Below are positions 7,344-12,752 of a DNA stretch of 12,752 nt, one piece after another; position 1 is the stretch's first letter; each line of letters starts with the position of its first letter. Source of the DNA: Mycobacterium sp. (GTDB taxonomy: Bacteria; Actinomycetota; Actinomycetes; Mycobacteriales; Mycobacteriaceae); assembly GCA_019246375.1 (NCBI GenBank), contig JAFAQO010000559.1:1-12752 (forward strand), written 5' to 3'. The notes below the pieces were generated by a model, which worked only from the letters and a program-made list of their open reading frames with translations, was not told the origin of the DNA and did no database searches. Both the position numbers and the translations under genes were made by a program.

Positions 7344-8546
7344 TCATTTCACTTCCACCAGAGCCGGCATCGACTCCCAGCCCCGCACCGTCGACGTCGG
7401 GCTGAGTTGAGCATTGGTCAGATCGACCTCCCACTCCGGGAAGCGTTTGAGGATTTCCTCCAGTGCGATTCGGCCTTCCAGGCGCGCCAGCGCTGAGCCC
7501 AGACAGAAATGTGTGCCGAGACCGAATGCGAGGTGTTGTCGTGCCTGCCGGTGGATGTTGAACTCTTCGGCGTCCGGACCGAACTGTCTGTGGTCTCGGC
7601 AGGCTGCCCCGATGAGCATCATCATCACGCTGCCCTCGGGCACAGTCTGGCCATGGATCACGACGTCTCGTGTCACGTAGCGCGCCGTGTGCGGTGCCGG
7701 TGGCTCGTAGCGCAACAGCTCCTCGATGGTCTGGGGAATCAGCGCAGGATTCTCCACCAGTTCACGCCGCTGGTCGGGATGTTCGGCGAGAACCTTTCCT
7801 GCCCAGCCGATCAACCGCGTTGTGGTCTCATTACCTGCGCCGGCGACGACGTTGATGTACACCAGCAACTCTTCGCGGGTCAGCCGGCGGGTGACGCCGG
7901 TGTGGTCGACGAACTCCGCGTTAAGCAGTTCGGTCATGATGTCGTCGGACGGATGCTCGGCACGCCAGTCGATATAGGCGGCGAAGACCTTGCCGGTGGC
8001 CAATCCGTGTTCCGCGGCGGTCATCGGCTTACCGGCCTTGGTGCGCAGTTGCGCGTTGCCGTGGTCCCGGACGAATTCCTGCTCGTCTTCCGGGATGCCG
8101 AGCAGCATGCTGATGACTTTCATCGGCATCTGTGCACCCAGATCGACCACGAAGTCAAACAGTCCAGATCCGACCAGCGGATCCATTGCCTGAGCGCAGA
8201 ATTCGCGGATCTTGGGCTCGAGCGCGTTGATCATGCGCGGGGTGAACATGCGTGTCAGCAGCTTGCGGTGCGCGTCGTGAATCGGCGGGTCCTCAAAAAT
8301 GAGCATCCCCGGTGGGATCGCAACATTGGCCTTGATCAGCTCCAGGATCGCGCCGCGAGCCGAACTGAACGCTTCATGGTCGACCAAGCCCTTGTTGACA
8401 TCGGTGAACCGACTGAGCGCGTAGAACTCGTGCTGCGCGTTGTAGTACAGCGGTGCTTCCTCGCGCAGACGCCGGAACATCGGATACGGGTCGGCGTTGA
8501 GGCCAACGTCGTACGGGTCGTAGTACACGTCGGTACTGACCGTCAC
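7344..8546 (-). CDS. Cytochrome P450 (complete)
   Basis: A 400-residue soluble bacterial P450 with all hallmarks: AGAGNETT in the I-helix (235-242), ExxR at E276-R279, and the haem loop FGLGTHFCLG (341-350) with thiolate Cys348. The first residues (DPYDVGLNADPYPMFRRLRE) match the usual actinobacterial P450 N-terminus, with no membrane anchor. The GTG at 8546 is chosen because a strong AGGAGG lies six bases upstream; the frame stays open further 5' but that part is not protein-like. It is the first gene of the minus-strand operon and would hydroxylate or otherwise oxidise the pathway substrate, with electrons from an unlinked ferredoxin system. It is clearly a different P450 from the partial one at the left edge: the haem loops differ (FGLGTHFCLG against FGYGRHQCVG). 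Substrate and CYP family are not assigned. Confidence 0.95.
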   Translation of the reverse strand: MTVSTDVYYDPYDVGLNADPYPMFRRLREEAPLYYNAQHEFYALSRFTDVNKGLVDHEAFSSARGAILELIKANVAIPPGMLIFEDPPIHDAHRKLLTRMFTPRMINALEPKIREFCAQAMDPLVGSGLFDFVVDLGAQMPMKVISMLLGIPEDEQEFVRDHGNAQLRTKAGKPMTAAEHGLATGKVFAAYIDWRAEHPSDDIMTELLNAEFVDHTGVTRRLTREELLVYINVVAGAGNETTTRLIGWAGKVLAEHPDQRRELVENPALIPQTIEELLRYEPPAPHTARYVTRDVVIHGQTVPEGSVMMMLIGAACRDHRQFGPDAEEFNIHRQARQHLAFGLGTHFCLGSALARLEGRIALEEILKRFPEWEVDLTNAQLSPTSTVRGWESMPALVEVK

Positions 8547-8550
8547 GAGA

Positions 8551-8558
8551 TCCCTCCT
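8551..8558 (-). promoter_or_regulatory. Ribosome binding site deciding the P450 GTG start
   Basis: On the minus strand this reads AGGAGGGA, a near-perfect Shine-Dalgarno sequence. Its AGGAGG core ends six bases before the GTG at 8546, fixing the start well downstream of the first in-frame start codon. Confidence 0.85.
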
Positions 8559-8724
8559 GTCCCGACCACGCCCTGAGATGCTGCGTGCGCCCGATTGCTG
8601 CCGCCGCCAGTGTGTCAGCGTCGAACTCGACTCGGGTGATTTGTACTTTCTGCTTAAAAGATCGTCGCTTACGCCCGCAGGTTGGAGTCCTCGAAGCGGG
8701 GCCACAGGCTTGGGCGCGCACCTA

Positions 8725-8742
8725 ACTCTATTGCCGTAGAGA
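8725..8742. promoter_or_regulatory. Candidate TetR operator upstream of the P450-led operon
   Basis: The plus strand reads ACTCTATTGCCGTAGAGA and contains the perfect inverted repeat CTCTA-N6-TAGAG (8726-8741). It matches the palindrome upstream of the TetR gene at 12 of 18 positions, including ACTCTAT and TAG.G. It sits about 180 bases upstream of the P450 start and about 50 bases past the TetR stop. On the minus strand its end reads TAGAGT, which fits a TAnnnT -10 box, so operator and promoter may overlap (inference). I see no gene in the rest of 8547-8792. Confidence 0.5.
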
Positions 8743-8792
8743 ACCATATTGTGGGTGTGCTGGCAAGACCCTCCGGCGATATGCCGCAACGC

Positions 8793-9518
8793 TCAGGGGA
8801 CTGGTGTGGTTCGCCGACGGCGTGGGCGGCGCGGCGCGCCGTCGCGCGTGAGCCGTCCCCGGTGTTCGTTCGTCAGGATGCCCGCAACGATTGCCGAAAG
8901 GACGCCGTCGAGCTTTTCGGGAGTGTCGATGATCCGGTCGCCGTGCGCGAATCGCAGCATAAGTCCGTTGAGGAACGTCAGTGTGACGTTGCTGAGGTCG
9001 TCGACGACGGCGGGATCCAGTTCGGCTCCGCGCGGGAGGAGCTGCACCAGGATGTCGTGGTGCAGCTTGGTGAACGCATCTGTGCCGCGCTGCAGGGTGG
9101 CGGCCATAGCGGGGTCGCGGGTGGCCTGCATGGTCAGTTCGTAGCGGGCCTTGGTCCGGGTCAGTTGAGGTTCGTCCGCCGATTGGATGACCAACTTGGC
9201 CAGCGGTGAGGCCGACGATTCTTGGCCCCCGGCGGCACTGTCGGCGACCGACTGCAAGCTGGCGAGGTCGAGCTCGGCCACCCGCTCGGCGACTGCACGC
9301 AGCAGCGCGGAGCGGGTGCGGAAGTAGAAGGACGTGGTGCCGTCCGGAACGCGGGCATTGCGGTCGACTTTTAAGTGGCTCAACCCCTTTGCGCCCTGAT
9401 CGGCGAGCAGCTGGATGGCCGCATCGCAAAGTTCGCGGCGGCGCTCAATCGGATTGGGTTTGCGTCTCTTTTGTATGACGGGAGTGTAGCGGTCCACTGG
9501 ACGCGGCTTTCGTGTCAA
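8793..9518 (-). CDS. TetR/AcrR family transcriptional regulator
   Basis: A 241-residue protein. Its N-terminal helices (about 25-42) lead into a helix-turn-helix around 45-66, with VPDGTTSFYFRTRSALLRAV as the typical TetR recognition-helix and following-helix signature. The rest is a helical ligand-binding and dimerisation domain, ending in a very arginine-rich tail (about 220-236) that may add non-specific DNA contact. Regulators of this type usually repress nearby genes until a ligand binds. The candidate operator 44 bases upstream and a similar site before the P450 operon suggest control of itself and of the catabolic genes. The start is uncertain: the TTG at 9518 directly follows an in-frame TGA, and a GTG at 9497 would give 234 residues without touching the DNA-binding domain. 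Neither has a strong ribosome site. Confidence 0.9.
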   Translation of the reverse strand: MTRKPRPVDRYTPVIQKRRKPNPIERRRELCDAAIQLLADQGAKGLSHLKVDRNARVPDGTTSFYFRTRSALLRAVAERVAELDLASLQSVADSAAGGQESSASPLAKLVIQSADEPQLTRTKARYELTMQATRDPAMAATLQRGTDAFTKLHHDILVQLLPRGAELDPAVVDDLSNVTLTFLNGLMLRFAHGDRIIDTPEKLDGVLSAIVAGILTNEHRGRLTRDGAPRRPRRRRTTPVP

Positions 9519-9561
9519 TCAGATCTCGACCGGAGGGTTTTCTATCGCCTCACAGCACGAT

Positions 9562-9579
9562 ACTCTATGTTCATAGTGT
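9562..9579. promoter_or_regulatory. Candidate TetR operator at the regulator's own promoter
   Basis: The plus strand reads ACTCTATGTTCATAGTGT, an 18-base palindrome with one mismatched outer pair and a perfect CTATG-TT-CATAG core. It lies 43 bases upstream of the TTG at 9518, the usual place for an autoregulatory TetR site. Read on the minus strand it ends in TAGAGT, a possible -10 hexamer. Confidence 0.6.
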
Positions 9580-9599
9580 GGAAAAGGAATGGTCGTTAG

Positions 9600-9895
9600 C
9601 CAGCGAACACGGCCTGTGGCCGCCTACCCCAACACGATCACCGCAGTGAGCATTTCGGCACAGCGTACAATCCCATCGCCGCCCAGACCAGGGCGCGAGG
9701 ATCTTCGAGAACCTGTCGACGGCGCTGGCCTCCGGGCGTGGCATATCCAGTCCACCAGCGCTTGCTGTTGCGATCAAGGTGCTGGTCAACAGCGCGCATG
9801 ATGACACACCTGGCACGGTGCTCGGCCGATGCAGGGACTTTGACGGGACCTTGGTGATCGCTGCGGCGCGAATGGTGAACGCGCCGTTCTGGTCT
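9600..9895 (+). pseudogene. Possible decayed gene fragment, family not recognised
   Basis: The 385 bases between the TetR start and the FAD gene stop hold no intact gene on either strand. On the plus strand two frames join into protein-like text. One is open from 9600 and reads EHFGTAYNPIAAQTR before about 9692. The other is one base out of step and reads ARIFENLSTALASGRG, then a segment ending around MVNAPFWSVDNYSDN (9695 to about 9895). The second frame has GC-rich third positions and a plausible helical start. There is no start codon with a ribosome site, and a TGA at 9647-9649 blocks the second frame upstream. It therefore looks like the frameshifted, truncated remains of a gene. I cannot name the family. 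The minus-strand frame over 9571-9816 has no recognisable features. Confidence 0.3.
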
Positions 9896-9903
9896 GTTGA
9901 TAA

Positions 9904-11326
9904 TTACTCCGACAACATGTCTGGTAACTGCGTACGGGCGTCCACTCGGCCAGCCATGCCAGCTTGCTGAGGCTGCGAATCACGTTGCCGGCGACGTAGG
10001 TTGACGGTCGCGACGCGGAAGATGATCTCCGGGTGCAGCAGCTGGGTGGGCGGATCTATTAGGGCAAGTACCTTCGTAAGTTGTTCGGCGACAACGATGT
10101 CGGACCCCGCAGCGGTCTGTATCCCATCGACGTATCGGTTGGTAAACCGCGTCGAAAGCGGTCTGGGTCCTTCAACCTCGGGCAGGTTGAGGTCAGCGCC
10201 AACGGCGAATTTCCATGCCACCCCGACTGGTTTGGCAGCGGCCCGGAAAAAACGCCGCGCCAACCCATTCACGCCGCTGCGCAGACACTGGTGCAGCGCC
10301 TGTGCTTGGAGGGCGGCGACCGTCATGCCTTGGCCGTAAATCGGGTTGAAGCTGCAGAACGCGTCACCGAGAACAAGCAGACCCGCGGGGAACGTCGACA
10401 TCTTGTCGTAGCGACGCCAGCGACTCTCTGGGTAGCGGAAGCGGCAGACTTCTGTGAGTGGCTCGGCGGCGCCAATCGCCGCGAGCACGTGGGGTGGAGC
10501 CAGCCCCTCGACGAAAGCCAGCATGTCGGCTGGCTCGCTGGGCGGCTCGCGACCAACCATCCCGGCCACGGTAAACATCCATGTGTTGTTTTCGTGGGCG
10601 AAGAGCGCCATACCGGTTGGCCGGCCAGGGACCGCACCGACGAGGACGATCAGCTCCTCGAGCATGCCCGGCGGGATCCGTAGGAGCTGACTGGAATACA
10701 CCAGACGCACGCCCACTTCGTCTTCGCGCGGGCTCCCGTAACCGAGGGTCGCCAAGAACACCGGCGTGCGCGAGCCCCGCCCGGTTGCATCGACCACCAG
10801 GTCCGCGGCCAACACCTGGTCGCTTTCACCGTCGCGGGAGCGAACATGCGCGCCGGTGATACGGTCGTGCGTCGGAGTCGATGTCAGATCGACGAGGTCA
10901 TAGCCCTCCAGCAGTGTGACGTTTCGCCGTCTCGCGCACCCGTCGCCGAACAAGACTTTCCAACAACGGTCTGCTCGGGAAAAACGCGGGCGGGATGTCA
11001 GTGAAACCACCCGTGCGCAAGAATTGATGGCCCGCAGCAGAAAAGAATGTCTTGGACAAATCGCTGTAATCAAGGACCGGTGCGCCGGCCGCGACGAGTG
11101 CGTCAAGGAACCCCGGGAATAGCTCGCCCAAGACCTGCGACCCACGCCCGAGCAACGCATGCACGTGGCGCCCTTGCGGTACGCCGCGCCGGTTAGCGGG
11201 ACCGTCGGGCAAGACATCCCGCTCCACCACGGTGACGGTCCGGTAGAAATCGGTGAGCACCCTCGCGGCAAGAAGCCCGCCCATGCTCGCACCTAGAACG
11301 ACCGCCCGCTCGCCCAGGACCGGCAT
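9904..11326 (-). pseudogene. FAD-dependent monooxygenase-like gene with a single frameshift
   Basis: The N-terminus is read from the ATG at 11326, which has AGGGG seven bases upstream. It carries the FAD Rossmann motif VLGASMGGLLAARVL (GASMGG at residues 12-17) and ERD at the end of the second strand. That frame ends at 10898, while the rest of the protein continues in the next frame to TAA at 9904. It includes NVTLLEGYDLVDL, DATGRGSR and the second FAD motif GDAFCSFNPIYGQGM. Removing one A from the AAA at 10922-10924 joins the halves as VRETANVTLLEG and gives a 473-residue protein of normal size for this aromatic-hydroxylase-like group (motifs then at 179-186 and 320-334). As it stands the product is truncated before the second FAD motif and should be inactive. 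A sequencing error would make it an intact gene. Substrate unknown. Confidence 0.85.
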
Positions 11327-11390
11327 CGCGAAACCCCTAACCGCTTCCGCTACAGGGGACAGAACACCGACAGTCTCCGGCGCGGCAGCG

Positions 11391-11409
11391 TAGGCGCCTA
11401 GAGTAGGCG
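11391..11409. repeat. Overlapping palindromes upstream of the FAD gene
   Basis: TAGGCGCCTA (11391-11400) is a perfect palindrome, and CGCCTA-GAG-TAGGCG (11395-11409) is a second perfect inverted repeat sharing bases with it. The block lies about 65 bases upstream of the FAD gene ATG. It may be an operator or a leader hairpin; no regulator is linked to it. Confidence 0.45.
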
Positions 11410-11451
11410 ACTACTTCATTTCTGCGTACGCGGTGAGGAGTCGAGATGCTT

Positions 11452-11471
11452 AGGAGCGATTGATCGCTTCT
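11452..11471. repeat. Inverted repeat in the divergent intergenic region
   Basis: AGGAGCGAT-TG-ATCGCTTCT pairs in eight of nine arm positions, with the outer G opposite T as the exception. It lies roughly midway between the FAD gene and the hydroxyacid dehydrogenase gene, where a regulator could control both directions. The symmetric form suggests a dimeric protein site, but this is inference. Confidence 0.4.
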
Positions 11472-11562
11472 GCCCTGAAGACACAGGGAAATAGCAACAA
11501 ACCGTGGCTGGTGGACTTTGGCAAAGCTATTCGCGCCACGTTTGTCGTAGCTGTCGATTGGG

Positions 11563-11575
11563 AAGAAAGTTTCTT
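11563..11575. repeat. Short inverted repeat before the hydroxyacid dehydrogenase gene
   Basis: AAGAAA-G-TTTCTT is a perfect 13-base palindrome 36 bases before the GTG at 11612, in the most AT-rich part of the intergenic region. Just after it, ACGACGTG is repeated in tandem (11580-11595). It could be an operator at the promoter or chance in AT-rich DNA. I see no gene in 11327-11611. Confidence 0.3.
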
Positions 11576-11611
11576 TTCGACGACGTGACGACGTGTGGAA
11601 CTCTTGGCACG

Positions 11612-12556
11612 GTGAAGGTCGCGATCCTCGACGACTACCAGAACGTCGCGCTGAGCATGGCCGACTGGTCGGCGGTCGCCGCCAGAGCTGACATCACCGT
11701 CTTCCACGACCACCTCGCCGATCCGGCCGCGGTGATCGAAAGGCTGGCGCCCTTCGACGTGGTGTGCGTCATGCGGGAGCGAACGCCGTTGCCACGCAAC
11801 GTGATCGAGCGTCTTCCCGAGCTGAAGATGATTGCGTCCACCGGGCCGTTCAATGCGTCGATCGACTTTGCGGCTGCCGAGGAACGCGGCATCCACGTGA
11901 GCACTACCGGTGGCTATGTCGAGTCGACGGTCGAACTCACCTGGGCTCTCATCCTGGCCGCCGCCCGGCGAATAGTCGACGAGAACCTGTCGGTGCGCGG
12001 CGGCGGTTGGCAGACGTCGGTGGGTCGCCAACTCGCCGGTGCGGTGCTGGGTGTGCTGGGCTTGGGCAGGATCGGTAGCCGCGTGGCGCGCGTCGGGGCG
12101 GCCTTCGGTATGGATGTCATCGCGTGGAGCGCGAACCTGACCAGCGAATCCGCCGAACGGTCGGGGGCGACGTACGTGCCCCGGACCGAGCTGTTCAGCC
12201 GCGCCGATGTGCTGACCATCCATCTTGTGCTCAGCGAACGCACCCGCGGTCTGGTCGGTGCGGACGAGCTGGGCTTGATGAAGCCGACGGCGTTACTGGT
12301 CAATACCTCGCGGGGGCCGATCGTCGACGAGCAGGCCCTGCTCGCGGCTCTGCAGTCGCGCACGATCGCCGGGGCGGCACTCGACGTGTTCGACGTTGAG
12401 CCGTTGCCGGTTAGGCACCCGCTGCGTTCGCTCGGCAATGTGGTTGCCACTCCGCACATCGGCTATGTCGCCGACATGGTCTATCGGACCTTCTACGGTG
12501 AGGCCGCCGCCAAGATCGACCGGTGGCTCGACGAGTTCAGCGGCCGGGGCAGTTGA
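11612..12556 (+). CDS. D-2-hydroxyacid dehydrogenase family protein
   Basis: A 314-residue NAD(P)-dependent enzyme. It begins VKVAILDDYQ, the usual opening of this subgroup, which decides for the GTG at 11612; the longer in-frame start at 11504 adds residues unlike the family. The dinucleotide motif GLGRIG lies at 150-155. The catalytic trio is present: R234 (NTSRGPIVDE), E263 (DVEPLP) and H282 (TPHIG). The acidic residue expected after the second Rossmann strand is replaced (VIAWSANL), as often seen in this subgroup, so cofactor preference is open. The family reduces 2-keto acids or oxidises D-2-hydroxy acids in the cytosol. It is transcribed away from the FAD gene across an intergenic region with several palindromes. 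The ribosome site is weak. A link with the catabolic cluster to its left is not shown. Confidence 0.93.
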   Translation: MKVAILDDYQNVALSMADWSAVAARADITVFHDHLADPAAVIERLAPFDVVCVMRERTPLPRNVIERLPELKMIASTGPFNASIDFAAAEERGIHVSTTGGYVESTVELTWALILAAARRIVDENLSVRGGGWQTSVGRQLAGAVLGVLGLGRIGSRVARVGAAFGMDVIAWSANLTSESAERSGATYVPRTELFSRADVLTIHLVLSERTRGLVGADELGLMKPTALLVNTSRGPIVDEQALLAALQSRTIAGAALDVFDVEPLPVRHPLRSLGNVVATPHIGYVADMVYRTFYGEAAAKIDRWLDEFSGRGS

Positions 12557-12752
12557 TGAGGCGTTCCCCGTCCGGCGCGACTCCAGCCGGCCGATGACGA
12601 TTAAGACGATCGCGGCGAGCGCCCAGCCCAGCAGAATGTCGACGACGTAGTGCTCGGCCGAGTACACCAGCGCAAAGGCCATGGTGACCACGTAGGCCAC
12701 CAGCAACGGACGCCAGCGGCGATGGATACGCCGCCACAGGAAAATCACGACA
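12293..12752 (-). CDS. PAP2-type membrane phosphatase / inositolphosphotransferase-like, C-terminal part
   Basis: The gene enters from beyond the right edge on the minus strand. Visible are a basic stretch (WRRIHRRWRP), a hydrophobic helix, and the third phosphatase motif region YSAEHYVVDILLGW, whose histidine and aspartate match the PAP2 pattern HxxxD. A last membrane helix (ALAAIVLIVIGRL) follows. Such proteins act on lipid phosphates or transfer inositol phosphate at the membrane. The first motifs, including PSxH, lie outside the window. The frame stays open to 12293, antisense to the last 264 bases of the hydroxyacid dehydrogenase gene, and this part is not protein-like. The true end probably lies near 12540-12580: a one-base shift would meet a TGA at 12537-12539. 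The coordinates therefore give the open frame, not a certain 3' end. Confidence 0.7.
   Translation of the reverse strand, partial: VVIFLWRRIHRRWRPLLVAYVVTMAFALVYSAEHYVVDILLGWALAAIVLIVIGRLESRRTGNASSTAPAAELVEPPVDLGGGLTVEGPIDHVGDIADVRSGNHIAERTQRVPNRQRLNVEHVECRPGDRARLQSREQGLLVDDRPPRGIDQ

Noticed and set aside
7509..8576. Long open frame on the plus strand (355 codons)
   Set aside because: It lies antisense to the complete P450, whose haem and I-helix motifs prove the other strand.
8547..8789. N-terminal extension of the complete P450 to an earlier in-frame start
   Set aside because: The extra residues are not P450-like, and a strong AGGAGG sits just before the GTG at 8546.
10898..10960. Programmed ribosomal frameshift in the FAD gene
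   Set aside because: There is no known slippery or stimulatory arrangement, and such recoding is not known for this family. A single-base insertion explains the break more simply.
11450..12223. Minus-strand open frame across the dehydrogenase gene
   Set aside because: It is antisense to conserved dehydrogenase motifs and contains no recognisable domain.
1..12752. CRISPR arrays, tRNA or rRNA genes, insertion sequences
   Set aside because: No spaced direct repeats, no cloverleaf-like or rRNA-like sequence, and no transposase motif or terminal repeats were seen.

Overview
The window looks like chromosomal DNA of a high-GC actinobacterium, most probably a Mycobacterium or close relative. Pointers are frequent GTG starts, tightly overlapping operons, two cytochrome P450s, a TetR regulator of a type common beside mycobacterial P450 genes, and a remnant of a mycofactocin-type short-chain dehydrogenase. 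The species cannot be fixed from the sequence alone.

Layout. (1) Positions 1-2997, plus strand: a three-gene operon with overlapping ends. It holds the C-terminal part of a P450 and two M24 (creatinase/aminopeptidase P fold) proteins. The first M24 protein has all five metal ligands; the second has lost four of them. (2) Positions 3022-8546, minus strand, convergent with the first operon. In transcription order it reads P450, a 38-codon remnant of an SDR, a crotonase-fold protein without the classical catalytic glutamates, a fused two-domain family III CoA-transferase, and an intact SDR. (3) Positions 8793-9518, minus strand: a TetR regulator. Similar palindromes lie upstream of it (9562-9579) and upstream of the P450 operon (8725-8742), suggesting one regulon. 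(4) Positions 9519-9903: the operator plus what looks like a decayed gene. (5) Positions 9904-11326, minus strand: an FAD-dependent monooxygenase-like gene broken by one frameshift, best explained by a single extra A. (6) Positions 11327-11611: a divergent intergenic region with three inverted repeats. (7) Positions 11612-12556, plus strand: a D-2-hydroxyacid dehydrogenase. (8) At the right edge, minus strand: the C-terminal part of a PAP2-type membrane phosphatase.

Functional reading (inference). Regions 1-3 look like a catabolic locus for an unidentified, probably hydrophobic or cyclic compound. P450s would oxidise it, alcohols would be oxidised by SDRs, the acid would be activated by CoA transfer and worked on by the crotonase-fold enzyme, and the M24 pair would catalyse a C-N bond hydrolysis or related step. 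The substrate cannot be read from the sequence. Three lesions within about 4 kb (the SDR internal deletion, the decayed stretch near 9.6-9.9 kb and the FAD gene frameshift) suggest that part of the region is eroding, unless some are assembly errors.
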